Shown here in pieces: positions 20,241-30,036 of a stretch of DNA of 64,000 nt. The DNA lies in contig NZ_LANI01000021.1 in the NCBI RefSeq assembly GCF_000982415.1, positions 62,001 through 126,000 on the forward strand, read 5' to 3'. The DNA comes from Kiloniella litopenaei (lineage in GTDB: Bacteria > Pseudomonadota > Alphaproteobacteria > Kiloniellales > Kiloniellaceae). The translations under genes were made by a program, and so were the position numbers. The notes under the pieces were generated by a model that was not told where the DNA came from, did not search any database, and saw only the letters and a program-made list of their open reading frames with translations. Each line of letters begins with the position of its first letter. Position 1 is the first letter of the stretch.

Positions 20241-22244
20241 ATGTCATTCACGCCAGAATTTTTAGATGAACTGCGCGCACGTGTGCCGGTTTCCGGTGTG
20301 GTCGGGCGCAAGGTAAAATTGACCAAACGTGGCCGGGAATTCAGCGGCCTCTGCCCTTTTCATAATGAAAACACCCCTTCGTTCACGGTTAATGATGATA
20401 AAGGTTTTTATCATTGCTTTGGTTGCGGTGCTCATGGGGATGTCATTACCTTTGTCACCGAGACAGAGGGACTTTCTTTCCCCGAGTCTGTAGAACGTCT
20501 TGCCGAACAGGCAGGTTTGCAGGTGCCAAAAGCCAGCAAAGAAGAGGCCGAGCGGTCAAAGAAACGCGCCAGTCTTTATGATGTGATGGAAGAAGTCGCC
20601 AAGTGGTTCGAAGAGCAACTGGCGGGTGATGCAGGCAAGGAAGCGCGTGATTATGTTAATCGTCGCGGACTTAGGCCAGAGACTGTTAGCCGTTTTCGTC
20701 TTGGGTATTCCCCCAATCAACGGGGCTTGATCCGCAAAGCAATGAACGCGCGCGGGATTGACGACGAACAGTTGGTCGATGTCGGGGTGATCAAGCACAG
20801 TGATGAGGACCGACGTAAAGACGGGAATGAATACTGGGATTATTTTATCCATCGCCTGATGTTCCCGATTACTGATCGTCGTGGTCGAATTATTGCTTTT
20901 GGTGGGCGTGCGCTTGGTGACAGCAAAGCCAAGTATTTAAACTCGCCAGATACGATCCTATTTCATAAAGGCAAGATTCTTTACAATCTGGCAAACGCCC
21001 GTCAGGCGGCCCACGATCTGGGCGAAGTCATTGTGACCGAAGGTTACATGGATGTTATCGCGCTTGCCCAAGCGGGTTTCCCGTCGGCGGTTGCGCCGTT
21101 GGGCACAGCGGTAACCGAAGATCAGATACAGGAACTCTGGCGCATGGTGCCGGAACCCGTGCTGTGCCTTGATGGCGATACCGCGGGTATTCGCGCTGCG
21201 AACAGAGTGGTCGAGCGGGCTTTGCCGATCATTCAGCCCGGGAAATCCCTCAGCTTTGCAACCTTGCCCGAGGGCGAGGATCCGGACAGCCTTATCCAGA
21301 CCCAGGGCCCGGCGCAAATGCGCGAAGTTCTGCGCACAGCAAAACCCTTGTCAGAAATGCTATGGCGAAAAACCACCACAGGCGCGGATATTGAAACACC
21401 TGAACGGCGCGCGGCCCTGAAAGCGGAGTTACGCCGACAGTTCAGTGTTATCACGGATAAAGATCTAAGGTTCGAATATCAAAAAGAGATGTTCAGGCGC
21501 TTTGACGAGTTAACGGGCGTTATCAGTAAAGGCGCGGCACAACCTGCTGCTCAATCTTATGGTGGACCCAGCTATAATCAAGGGTATAACCAGGGAGGGG
21601 GTGGTTATGGTGGAAATAGCTATCAAGGCTATAACAAGCCCTTCAAGAAACAGGCCGGGCGCAAGCAGAATCGCAACCGCCAATGGGGGAAGAAGGATTC
21701 GTTTGAACTGGACCCACGGATCCCACGACCGAATTTACCCACGAGAAAATTAGCACAACGACAGGAACAGGTTTTACTGGCGACGCTGATCAATCACCCC
21801 AATGTTTTGTCCAAACAGCTAGAGGATCTGGCGAGTTTGAGGCTGCCGAGTGAAGAATATAACAGGGTGTTACAAGATCTCGTGGATGTTATTGTTCGAG
21901 ACCCAGATCTTGACAGAGAGGCACTTAAATGCCAACTCTGCGATAAGGGATATTCTCGACTAATGGATGAACTCTTGAGTCCTGCTGTTATGGATCACGG
22001 AAAATTTGCGCGACCGGCAACGGACAGCTACGCAGCTGAGCACGGTGTGACGCATATAGCGGCTATGTTCCGCGAGAAACAGGCAGAACAGGAAAAAGGT
22101 GTTCACAGTCGCGAATTTGCGGCGAATATGGATGAAACGGGATTGACTCAGCTGGAAGCGCACAAGCAACTCCGGCAAGAGGCATCTGGTATAGCTATTG
22201 ATTTGGACAGCTATGACCCGGATGCTTATGAAGACAGTCACTAA
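20241..22244 (+). CDS. dnaG: DNA primase
   Basis: I take ATG 20241 (MSFTPEFLDELR) as the start, six codons inside the longest frame, since that is the family N-terminus. The product of about 667 residues makes RNA primers at the replication fork. The CHC2 zinc-binding domain is near residues 36-62 (CPFHNENTPSF, YHCFGCGAHGD). The TOPRIM core has the catalytic Glu in VTEGYMDVIALAQ and Asp pair in LCLDGDTAGIRA. A Gly/Tyr/Asn-rich linker at about 440-475 (QGYNQGGGGYGGNSYQGY) precedes the C-terminal helicase-binding domain. It lies between yqeY and rpoD. Confidence 0.96.
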   Translation: MSFTPEFLDELRARVPVSGVVGRKVKLTKRGREFSGLCPFHNENTPSFTVNDDKGFYHCFGCGAHGDVITFVTETEGLSFPESVERLAEQAGLQVPKASKEEAERSKKRASLYDVMEEVAKWFEEQLAGDAGKEARDYVNRRGLRPETVSRFRLGYSPNQRGLIRKAMNARGIDDEQLVDVGVIKHSDEDRRKDGNEYWDYFIHRLMFPITDRRGRIIAFGGRALGDSKAKYLNSPDTILFHKGKILYNLANARQAAHDLGEVIVTEGYMDVIALAQAGFPSAVAPLGTAVTEDQIQELWRMVPEPVLCLDGDTAGIRAANRVVERALPIIQPGKSLSFATLPEGEDPDSLIQTQGPAQMREVLRTAKPLSEMLWRKTTTGADIETPERRAALKAELRRQFSVITDKDLRFEYQKEMFRRFDELTGVISKGAAQPAAQSYGGPSYNQGYNQGGGGYGGNSYQGYNKPFKKQAGRKQNRNRQWGKKDSFELDPRIPRPNLPTRKLAQRQEQVLLATLINHPNVLSKQLEDLASLRLPSEEYNRVLQDLVDVIVRDPDLDREALKCQLCDKGYSRLMDELLSPAVMDHGKFARPATDSYAAEHGVTHIAAMFREKQAEQEKGVHSREFAANMDETGLTQLEAHKQLRQEASGIAIDLDSYDPDAYEDSH

Positions 22245-22320
22245 GCGTTACGAAAGAGCACGTTGGCTAATGAGTAGAATCGGCTAGCGTGCTAAATTGC
22301 TATTTGGGGTACAAGGTTAT

Positions 22321-24330
22321 ATGGCGACCAAGGCGACCGAAACCGCTGAAAAGAGCACGGAAAATCGGGAAGAAACTTCCGACGGACCTCTAATGGATAT
22401 TACATCGGCGACCGTCAAAAAGATGATCGCGAAGGCAAAAGAAGTTGGCTATGTCACTTATGACGAGCTCAACAAGGTTTTGCCATCTGATGAGATGTCA
22501 TCCGAACAGATCGAAGACATTATGGCCCTTCTTTCCGAGATGGGTATCAATGTTGTCGAAAACGAAGAATCAGACGAAGCCGTTGACGAAGAAGCAAAAC
22601 CCGACGAAGCCGTTGTCGGGAACGTAAAGGAAGAGGACGCGGGTCGTACCGATGATCCTGTCCGGATGTATCTTCGTGAAATGGGTACGGTTGAATTGCT
22701 GTCTCGCGAAGGTGAGATTGCGATTGCAAAACGTATTGAGGCTGGTCGGGATAAAATGATTGGCGGGATTTGCGAAAGCCCGCTGACTATTCGGTCCTTG
22801 CTTCACTGGCGCGAAGGTCTGATACAGGGTGATCTTCTGCTCAGAGATATTATTGATCTGGATGCCACCTATGGCGGCGGGCCAAACGACGATGATATCG
22901 CGTTTGAAGAATCCGGTGCGGGTGACAAGACAGATGTCGAAGACGAAATCGTCAGCCAGCCGGGTGAGCAGGTTGATGATGACGATGACGACGACAAGCC
23001 TGCCCCTGCCGAAGGGGAGGAAGAGTCTGGAGAAGGTGGCGAAGATGACGGCGAAGAGAACAACATGTCTCTTGCTGCCATGGAAGAAGCATTGCTGCCG
23101 CAGGTTCTCGAGATGCTCGAAAACATTGCCAGCCATCAACAAAAGCTGAGCAAGGTTCAGGAAAAGCGCCTGACATCTCTGCTTGCTGGTGACAAGGTGC
23201 CGGATGCTGTAGAGAAAAAATACAGCAAGATGAAGCAGGAAATGATCGAGCTTATGGAAGGGGTTCATTTTAACTCTAACCGTCTTGAACAGCTTATGGA
23301 TCAGCTTTACGGCCTGAACAAAAACCTGATGTCTCAGGAAGGTAAACTTCTGCGTCTGGCTGAAAAGTCCGGTGTTGCACGTCAGGAATTCCTCGATACC
23401 TACTTTGGTAGTGAGCTTCACCCGAACTGGCTGGAAGAAATCAAAACTTACAAAGGCAAGGGTTGGGATAAGTTCGCAGAACGTTACGCGGACGACATTA
23501 CAAAAATCCGTGGCAGCATTTCCAAGGTTGCTGATGATGTTGGCCTGCCAATTCCAGAGTTCCGCAAGACTGTTAAAGTCGTGCAGACCAGTGAAAAGGA
23601 AGCCAGCCGCGCCAAGACCGAAATGGTCGAGGCCAACTTGCGTCTTGTGATCTCTATTGCCAAGAAGTACACCAACCGTGGCCTTCAGTTCCTGGATCTT
23701 ATTCAGGAAGGTAACATTGGCCTGATGAAGGCGGTGGACAAGTTCGAATACCGTCGTGGTTACAAGTTCTCGACCTATGCGACCTGGTGGATCCGTCAGG
23801 CCATTACCCGCTCTATCGCGGATCAGGCCCGGACAATCCGTATTCCGGTTCACATGATTGAAACCATCAACAAGCTGGTTCGCACCAGCCGTCAGATGCT
23901 TCATGAAATTGGCCGCGAGCCACAGCCGGAAGAATTGGCAGAACGTCTGGGCATGCCGCTTGAAAAAGTGCGCAAGGTCCTGAAGATTGCCAAGGAACCT
24001 ATTTCGCTTGAAACCCCGATCGGGGACGAGGAAGACAGCCATCTCGGTGATTTCATCGAAGATAAAAATGCTGTTATTCCGCTTGATTCTGCAATCCAGT
24101 CAAATCTGCGCGAAACCACAACCCGTGTTCTCGCCAGCTTGACCCCACGTGAAGAGCGCGTGCTCCGTATGCGCTTTGGTATTGGTATGAACACTGACCA
24201 CACTCTGGAAGAAGTTGGTCAGCAGTTCTCGGTCACACGTGAGCGTATTCGTCAGATTGAGGCGAAAGCACTGCGTAAGCTCAAGCATCCAAGTCGTTCG
24301 CGCAAACTGCGCAGCTTCCTAGATACATAA
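22321..24330 (+). CDS. rpoD: RNA polymerase primary sigma factor (sigma-70)
   Basis: I choose ATG 22321, where the product begins [12 protein letters not shown]; an AAGGT lies seven bases upstream. It has 669 residues. Region 1.1 is at about 20-90 and region 1.2 near [21 protein letters not shown]. The non-conserved region contains a very acidic insert with runs of Asp and Glu at about 210-245. Region 2 ([57 protein letters not shown], abbreviated pattern) and region 4 ([22 protein letters not shown]) are intact. It directs housekeeping transcription and is the third gene of the macromolecular-synthesis cluster. Confidence 0.98.
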   Translation: MATKATETAEKSTENREETSDGPLMDITSATVKKMIAKAKEVGYVTYDELNKVLPSDEMSSEQIEDIMALLSEMGINVVENEESDEAVDEEAKPDEAVVGNVKEEDAGRTDDPVRMYLREMGTVELLSREGEIAIAKRIEAGRDKMIGGICESPLTIRSLLHWREGLIQGDLLLRDIIDLDATYGGGPNDDDIAFEESGAGDKTDVEDEIVSQPGEQVDDDDDDDKPAPAEGEEESGEGGEDDGEENNMSLAAMEEALLPQVLEMLENIASHQQKLSKVQEKRLTSLLAGDKVPDAVEKKYSKMKQEMIELMEGVHFNSNRLEQLMDQLYGLNKNLMSQEGKLLRLAEKSGVARQEFLDTYFGSELHPNWLEEIKTYKGKGWDKFAERYADDITKIRGSISKVADDVGLPIPEFRKTVKVVQTSEKEASRAKTEMVEANLRLVISIAKKYTNRGLQFLDLIQEGNIGLMKAVDKFEYRRGYKFSTYATWWIRQAITRSIADQARTIRIPVHMIETINKLVRTSRQMLHEIGREPQPEELAERLGMPLEKVRKVLKIAKEPISLETPIGDEEDSHLGDFIEDKNAVIPLDSAIQSNLRETTTRVLASLTPREERVLRMRFGIGMNTDHTLEEVGQQFSVTRERIRQIEAKALRKLKHPSRSRKLRSFLDT

Positions 24331-24345
24331 CTATTGGAACCTGAA

Positions 24346-24828
24346 ATGGTTGATAATCCACTTCGGGAATCAGATGAAAAGCTAGAGGCGTTTTGGAAAA
24401 GCTGTTGGGACTATGTCCCGGCACAAGACCGAAACGCCTCTTTTTCGTCGTGGTTCTTTGGTGATAGTCCTGAAATGGCCGACGATCTTCTGGCTCTTGT
24501 TATGAAGGGTCAGAAAATGGCAACCTGTGGTGCGCTTTTTGATTACGAGCATGATAACGAAGATCCACCCGAAGATGGCAGTTATCATATCCTGACCGAT
24601 TTTGACGGAAACCCACGCTGTTTGATCCAGATGACATCGGTATCACGCGCTGCCTTCAAGGACGTTACCGAAGACTTTGCGCTGTCAGAGGGGGAGGGAA
24701 GCTATCAGGAGTGGCAGCAAGTTCATGAGGAATTTTTCGAACGCCGTGCTGCGGCAACTGGAAACAGCTTTACACCTGACACTTTATTGGTGCTTGAGCG
24801 TTTCAAGTTGATCTATCCAATAAAATAA
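24346..24828 (+). CDS. ASCH domain-containing protein
   Basis: A protein of 160 residues from ATG 24346; a TTG four codons earlier is possible. WFFGDSPEMADDLLALVMKGQKMATCGALFDYE and the following beta strands (PEDGSYHILTDFDGNPRCLIQMTSVSRAAFKDV) fit the ASCH fold, a PUA-like beta barrel thought to bind RNA or modified nucleotides. The C-terminal part (GEGSYQEWQQVHEEFFER) is typical of the bacterial subgroup. It starts 15 bases after the rpoD stop, so it is probably on the same transcript. Some relatives are amidohydrolases on modified cytidines, but the substrate is unknown here. Confidence 0.85.
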   Translation: MVDNPLRESDEKLEAFWKSCWDYVPAQDRNASFSSWFFGDSPEMADDLLALVMKGQKMATCGALFDYEHDNEDPPEDGSYHILTDFDGNPRCLIQMTSVSRAAFKDVTEDFALSEGEGSYQEWQQVHEEFFERRAAATGNSFTPDTLLVLERFKLIYPIK

Positions 24829-24961
24829 TACCAATAAAACATTATAGTTTCATTTGATACTTTTTCTGTGCAAAGTACAAAGACAAGAAGCCAGTTAAAA
24901 AAACGTGTCATGACGTCCGCATCAAGACGGATTTGATGTGCCGGATAATAGAGAGGTAAAG

Positions 24962-25876
24962 ATGGATATCACACTTTTGGGAACGGGATGTCCGGCGGTC
25001 CATACGGAACGCTATGGGGCGGGGCAATTGATCCGTCATTCTGGCGTCGATGGTGATACCGAAATCCTGATTGACTGTGGTTCCGGTGTGACGCAGCGCC
25101 TCGTCGGTACGGGATCATCCGGGGCCAAGCTGGATGCTATTTTGCTTACCCATCTGCACTCGGACCATGTGATTGATATCTATCAGGTTATTGTCTCTGC
25201 CTGGCATCAGGGCCGAACAACGCCGCAACGGATCTATGGCCCCACGGGGACGCGCAAGTTTGTTGAGGGATTGATGGCGGTCTGGAAAGAAGAGCTGGAC
25301 CTGCGCATCGCGCATGAAAAGCGCCCTTCGACTGCGGCGCTGGAACTGGATATTACCGAAATCAAAGCAGGCGAGCGTCTCCAGTTTGGCGAAGTGACCG
25401 TTGATATTGTTGCGGTAGATCACCAGCCGATTGATCCGGCCTTCGGTTTTGTCTTTGCTGCGCCAAAGGACGCTGGAAAGGATAAGGGAAGGGCGGCAAC
25501 CAAGATCGCACTGTCTGGTGATACCACCTATTGCCCGGCCTTGATTAAGGCAGCCAAGGGCGTTGACCTTTTGGTGCACGAGGTTTTTGTCCACCGGGAA
25601 ATGCACGTGGTCGAAGGCGTGCGTTCCGCCGAGACTATCGCCGCCGTTGCGGGCTATCACACCTTGTCAGACGAAGTGGGGAAGGTGGCAAGTGAGGCTG
25701 GTGTTGGATGTTTGCTTCTGACCCATATCGTGCCGCCAAACAGCAACCGCGATGACCTGCTTGCCGAAGTCCAGAAGTCATTCGATGGCCCCGTACTGGT
25801 TGGTGAAGACCTGATGCGAGTTGATCCGGTCAGTAAATCCGTCTCTTACGGTGCCGCTCGACTTTCCTATGCCTGA
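24962..25876 (+). CDS. MBL-fold metal-dependent hydrolase (RNase Z-like)
   Basis: I choose ATG 24962 because AGAGAGGTAAAG precedes it and the product starts MDITLLGTGCPAVHTERYG, the usual opening. The 304-residue protein has the metal-binding motif THLHSDH near residue 65, a later Asp in LSGDTTYCPAL and a final His in LLTHIVPP. Arrangement and length fit RNase Z/arylsulfatase-type members. The signature region differs from true tRNase Z, so a small-molecule esterase or sulfatase role is as likely. It is monocistronic, with tRNA genes only downstream. Confidence 0.88.
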   Translation: MDITLLGTGCPAVHTERYGAGQLIRHSGVDGDTEILIDCGSGVTQRLVGTGSSGAKLDAILLTHLHSDHVIDIYQVIVSAWHQGRTTPQRIYGPTGTRKFVEGLMAVWKEELDLRIAHEKRPSTAALELDITEIKAGERLQFGEVTVDIVAVDHQPIDPAFGFVFAAPKDAGKDKGRAATKIALSGDTTYCPALIKAAKGVDLLVHEVFVHREMHVVEGVRSAETIAAVAGYHTLSDEVGKVASEAGVGCLLLTHIVPPNSNRDDLLAEVQKSFDGPVLVGEDLMRVDPVSKSVSYGAARLSYA

Positions 25877-26061
25877 TACACTGCGTGTACCATTTTGTTT
25901 ATAGGCGTGTATGATGCAAAGAGTGATATCCATCGTCGGTTATTAGGCTCAATATTTGATAGGTAAAATTATCAAGTCGAAAATTTTAATGATTATGTTC
26001 CAGAATCGAACATTTAACACTTGAAGATTCCGAGCGCCTGAGCAACATTAGGCGCTCAAGT

Positions 26062-26138
26062 GGGCCTGTAGTTCAGTTGGTTAGAACCCTCCGCTCATAA
26101 CGGAGATGTCGCAGGTTCAAGTCCTGCCGGGCCCACCA
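26062..26138 (+). tRNA. tRNA with CAT anticodon (probably Ile2, lysidine-modified; Met possible)
   Basis: The 77-base cloverleaf folds fully: acceptor GGGCCTG / CGGGCCC, D-arm GTTC / GAAC, anticodon stem CTCCG / CGGAG with loop CTCATAA, variable loop ATGTC, T-arm GCAGG / CCTGC and an encoded CCA. The acceptor GGGCCTG is more like isoleucine than elongator methionine tRNAs of this group. A CAT anticodon on such a body usually means Ile2, read as AUA after lysidine modification by TilS. The D-arm is unusual in having T-A pairs where GCTC/GAGC is typical, with both sides changed together. Confidence 0.95.
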
Positions 26139-26186
26139 ATTTTCTGTTATATTTATTGATGACTATGGCTCATTAATTTCGATGTT

Positions 26187-29132
26187 TTACGCGACTACGG
26201 ACAGGATTTTCTTTACCTGAAAACTTGTACCTTTTTTATCTGGCGTGATTTCTACATCCAATTTTTGGTTTAATTGAATTTGATCTCTTTTATCTTCTGG
26301 AAAAACTGATACGTGAAAAAATGCAGTTCTCGCATTGCCATCTAGTTTGACAAACCCATATCCTCGTTCAGGAAATAGTCTTATTATTTGACATTTTACG
26401 CTCTCAACTTTGGCAGAATCTATTTCTATATCATGTATTTTTTGAATGAAGATACCTTTTGGTCCGCGAGCTAAATCACATAATATGCCGTCTCCATCAC
26501 TCAACGATTTGATTCCATGTTCTTGTAACTTTTCAGCATGAATAAATATCCTGGAATCAATGCCTTCAACTTCTGTAAAACCAAATCCTTTTGAAGCATC
26601 ATAATAATCGACAACGGCAATCACACCGCTTTTTACAATACCTTCTTTATATTCTTCTCCAAGGGTCGCCACTAAGTCATTATCAACAGGCGATTGAAGG
26701 AATTTATTTAAATTATTTATTAGTTCTATTTGGCAATTGTATTGAGGAAGTTCCACTCCGATTGAAAAATGTTGATGATCTTCTGCAATTAGATAATCAA
26801 GAAACATACTTCTAATTGCCTCAACTTTTTGTGGGAATGGAGTTTGGGCTTTGTATGCACTGTTTATTTTTAATGAAGTATCTTCATCTACAATCGCTGT
26901 AGTTAAAGCCATTTGGTAGAAAAAAACGCTGTTATGAGAGGCGAGTCTAAGGTGAACCATTCCACGGTATGAAATTGCGAGTTTTTGTTTTACAGATAGT
27001 TCTCTATTTGAGACGTCGTATGGTTCAATCAAATTGGCTTCAAGCATAGATGCAAGAGCTTTTTCAACTGCCGATTCTGAACATCCAATTGCATCAAAGT
27101 AATCAATTAAAGATTGTAGATCGAGATGTTTTTCATCAACGGAGCGGCTGTTTTTGTGAATTGAACTCAATAGGGTTAATATTCTGAGATTCAATAAAGG
27201 AGATTGCCTGATTTCACTGTCAACTTGGAATATCGGGTAAATTTCATGATTGTCACCCTGTTTATAAGCATCGTAATCACCTTTCATGAGAGCATCCATG
27301 AATTTAGTGAAGTTTGTTGTAACAGGCTCGTCGTTTAAATAAGATTTAATTAGGTCTTCAATCTTAATAACTGAAGAGGTTATTACTCTCTGTGATAATA
27401 ATAATGTTCTTCTTATGTTATAATTTGTCAGTTCTCCAATTGTTTTTGAAGTGTAGTCATGATCAACAAAAACATTTTCTAGTACTTGAGCAAATCCATC
27501 AAGATTATCAATTGAAATTTTTATACCTTTACTAGAAAAATATCCTTTTTTCTCTTTCTTTTGAAATTTATCTTCTGCAAGCTTTTGTTTTAAAAAATCG
27601 ATACGTTTTCTGAAAACTTCTCTAGGGGAGGGAGTGGGTAGAAAAAATGATCTAGATTTATAAATGCCAAAGAGGTCTGTTTTTGAAAATGACCAAGCTG
27701 ATTTGTCTGTTACGGGAAAAATAACAAGACAGTGATTCGTATGTCTTCTTAGTGCTTGTGTAAATTGAAATATTTTTTGTTTATACTCTGCTGAGAATTC
27801 ATCAATATTGTCCACCAATATAATTGGAAGCATTTTCCTATTTTTTACGACATCATCAAGAACACGCTTTAAGTATCCTTCTCGATCTCCTTCGACTTGG
27901 CTATCCAAATACTGCCCAAATTTTTCTTTAAAACGCTCTTTGTCTTTATCGTATAGCTGTGCATCAACGCCCTTTGAGCGCCTTAAATATTCTCCATGAT
28001 ACAGACCTAATAAATCGTCCCAGCTTGGTGAAGCATCTGGGTATGTCGCTTTTTCTAATTCGGAAATAAGGCGCTCTGTTATCCACTCTAAAGCTGTATC
28101 TTCTCTACCTGTTGCATCTAAACAGTTTACACGAGCTAGAACACATCTTTTTCGTATGGGGTTGGTGAGAGTTTTTTTGAAAAATCGATCTAAGAATGTT
28201 GTTTTTCCCGCGCCAGTTGGTCCTACAATAAATATTGTTTGTCCTGATTCTGATGGTGATACTTCGACCTCAACATTTGATTTTATTAAGTTGGTAAGTT
28301 CTATATCAACATTCTTTTCTGATGGTGTGATATTTCCTAATATGCTTGTTGTCATTTTCTCTAAGGAGAAATCTGCAATTCGGCTTTCTCTGGTCTCAAC
28401 AAAGCATTCAATTAGTAAATTCTCGTCTTCATCGCCAGTTAGCCTTGAAAAAAAACTTGAAAAAACTCGATCTAAGTCAAATGCAATTTCTGATTTATGA
28501 GAAAGTTGTATATCTTCCTTTTCTAGGGGGGCTTTTAAATCTTGAGACAACAATAGTCTTTTATTGTGAATTTGGTCAAAAAGCGAATTATATATCTTTT
28601 TACAAAACTGCTGTTTTGAAAGTAGATCATAAAATTCAGAAAAATCAGAAAGCACAGCTTCTAAACTTGGAAAAACAATAGCTTCTTTTAATTGGTAATT
28701 TTCTCCGGGTACAAATGTTTTAAATATGATCCAAGTTATACCGTCAGTTAGAACTGCAATAGGAAAGCCGTTGGGGGTTGAGTAACTCGCAGCTTGATGG
28801 ATACCTTGTGAAGCTTTTTTTAAACTTGATCCAGAAATTTTTAGATACTTTACTTTGTCTTTTTCTGCTGTTGCTACATCTATTATGCCAATACGTTTGG
28901 CCTCGATAAGTAGTAAAGGTGTTTCATTATCGCTTAGTATGTAATCGGAATATCCATTATCGTGTTTACGTTCAGTTCTGAAGTCTTGATAGGACCAACC
29001 AAGGCATTCATTTAAAAATCGATTGATAATTTTAATTTTAGCGTCTTCTTCAGATATAATCTCGTTTAGATTTTCTTTTATATCTGTTATGATTTCGAAA
29101 GCTTTTTCTTCTGCTACGTCTAGTGTCCCCAT
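26187..29132 (-). CDS. PD-(D/E)XK nuclease-like, P-loop NTPase and double cold-shock-domain fusion protein
   Basis: I prefer ATG 29132 (MGTLDVAEEKAFEI), giving 981 residues; a TTG at 29198 would add 22. Residues about 30-80 resemble the HsdR-type restriction nuclease N-domain: SDYIL (Asp63), ten residues later IEAK (Glu77, Lys79). Walker A GPTGAGKT is at 304-311 and Walker B PIILVDNIDEF at about 436-446, a STAND/AAA-like NTPase. A winged-helix-like part follows at about 645-705. The C-terminus has two cold-shock domains (835-904, with KGFGF and RIFIH; 912-980, with RGYGFV and AFFHV). The gene is much more AT-rich than its neighbours, uses unlike codons and lies 48 bases past the tRNA. Function is inferred: a single-gene defence candidate. 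Confidence 0.75.
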   Translation of the reverse strand: MGTLDVAEEKAFEIITDIKENLNEIISEEDAKIKIINRFLNECLGWSYQDFRTERKHDNGYSDYILSDNETPLLLIEAKRIGIIDVATAEKDKVKYLKISGSSLKKASQGIHQAASYSTPNGFPIAVLTDGITWIIFKTFVPGENYQLKEAIVFPSLEAVLSDFSEFYDLLSKQQFCKKIYNSLFDQIHNKRLLLSQDLKAPLEKEDIQLSHKSEIAFDLDRVFSSFFSRLTGDEDENLLIECFVETRESRIADFSLEKMTTSILGNITPSEKNVDIELTNLIKSNVEVEVSPSESGQTIFIVGPTGAGKTTFLDRFFKKTLTNPIRKRCVLARVNCLDATGREDTALEWITERLISELEKATYPDASPSWDDLLGLYHGEYLRRSKGVDAQLYDKDKERFKEKFGQYLDSQVEGDREGYLKRVLDDVVKNRKMLPIILVDNIDEFSAEYKQKIFQFTQALRRHTNHCLVIFPVTDKSAWSFSKTDLFGIYKSRSFFLPTPSPREVFRKRIDFLKQKLAEDKFQKKEKKGYFSSKGIKISIDNLDGFAQVLENVFVDHDYTSKTIGELTNYNIRRTLLLSQRVITSSVIKIEDLIKSYLNDEPVTTNFTKFMDALMKGDYDAYKQGDNHEIYPIFQVDSEIRQSPLLNLRILTLLSSIHKNSRSVDEKHLDLQSLIDYFDAIGCSESAVEKALASMLEANLIEPYDVSNRELSVKQKLAISYRGMVHLRLASHNSVFFYQMALTTAIVDEDTSLKINSAYKAQTPFPQKVEAIRSMFLDYLIAEDHQHFSIGVELPQYNCQIELINNLNKFLQSPVDNDLVATLGEEYKEGIVKSGVIAVVDYYDASKGFGFTEVEGIDSRIFIHAEKLQEHGIKSLSDGDGILCDLARGPKGIFIQKIHDIEIDSAKVESVKCQIIRLFPERGYGFVKLDGNARTAFFHVSVFPEDKRDQIQLNQKLDVEITPDKKGTSFQVKKILSVVA

Positions 29133-29297
29133 CGTATTATCCAAAAATGTTTCAATGTTTTTAAAGCTTATGGCTTTATAGTAGCTATAAATTTTCAATT
29201 TATTCTAGAGAAAATTTAATCTTATGTTAGAAATATAATATCAAATAATTGCTAATAGTTGCTTTTTGGGGGAAGTGATTAGATTGAATTAAATTAT

Positions 29298-29939
29298 CTA
29301 TTTCCGCGCCACAATAAACATTGAATGGCTCTTTTCCGGTTCCCATGAGCTGATGATGTCAAAGCCTGCGTTGGTGATGCTTTTTTCCAGATGTTTGGCA
29401 GAGAAGAATTTTACCAGTGGCATAAATCCGAAGAGTCTGCCGATGGGGACAATCAGCTGCAGGAACCTCATCATTCCGGTCAGGCAGACGGTGCTGCTGA
29501 TGAAATAGCCGCTGGGTTTGAGCATTTTATGGATGTTGGCGATGGTGGCTTCTTTGTCTTCGAGCAGATGAAGAACGCTGTGGGTCATGATAATGTCATA
29601 GGATTGATCCGGGACACTGAAAGTATCAATGGCCGCCTGATCAAAGGTGACGTTCGTGATGTTCTGTTGTTTTGCTTTGTCCTGTGCGATTTCAAGCATA
29701 TTTTCCGAGATATCAACAGCGCGGATATGCTTGACAAAGGGCGCGTGAATAAGGGCTGTTGTGCCTGTGCCGCAGCCAAGTTCCAGAACTTCCATGTCCG
29801 GCGTGAAGTAGCTTTGTGTGATCTCAAGCTTCTTTTCATAGGCGGCCTGATTAGAGACGGGAGATTTCGAATAGCGAGCTGCCATTTTATTCCAAAATTT
29901 CGCCGAGGGTGCTTCTCTTGATGATGTGGTCATATTCAT
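29298..29939 (-). CDS. Class I SAM-dependent methyltransferase
   Basis: The frame is open to 30026 but I place the start at 29939 (MNMTTSSREAP) because the added N-terminal text lacks family match; an ATG two codons later is another choice. The 213-residue product has motif I VLELGCGTGTTAL (residues about 56-68), AVDISENMLEIAQDKA and the later YDIIMTHSVLHLLEDKE, the Rossmann-fold methyltransferase pattern. The C-terminus has a short hydrophobic segment (MRFLQLIVPIGRLFGFMP) that may touch a membrane or lipid. The substrate is unknown. A perfect 18-bp palindrome lies in the upstream divergent region. Confidence 0.85.
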   Translation of the reverse strand: MNMTTSSREAPSAKFWNKMAARYSKSPVSNQAAYEKKLEITQSYFTPDMEVLELGCGTGTTALIHAPFVKHIRAVDISENMLEIAQDKAKQQNITNVTFDQAAIDTFSVPDQSYDIIMTHSVLHLLEDKEATIANIHKMLKPSGYFISSTVCLTGMMRFLQLIVPIGRLFGFMPLVKFFSAKHLEKSITNAGFDIISSWEPEKSHSMFIVARK

Positions 29940-30036
29940 TTCTCTGGTTGCTCTGTTAATCACGTATCGGGTTTCTGCACTTTGATGAAACGCTTCAATG
30001 AGAGGGTGCTCGTACTGTGATCGCATTTAATGGTGG

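Noticed and set aside
22952-23126. Repeat-like Asp/Glu and Ser runs in several frames
   Set aside because: They are translations of the GAT/GAC/GAA repeats that encode the acidic insert in RpoD, not separate genes or tandem-repeat elements.
22570-24042. A 490-codon open frame on the minus strand inside rpoD
   Set aside because: It is the antisense shadow of a well-conserved sigma factor gene. Its product has no domain pattern I recognise, while the plus strand is unambiguous.
29199-29297. Possible att site for a tRNA-integrated island
   Set aside because: I looked for a copy of the tRNA 3' end after the AT-rich gene and saw none within this stretch.
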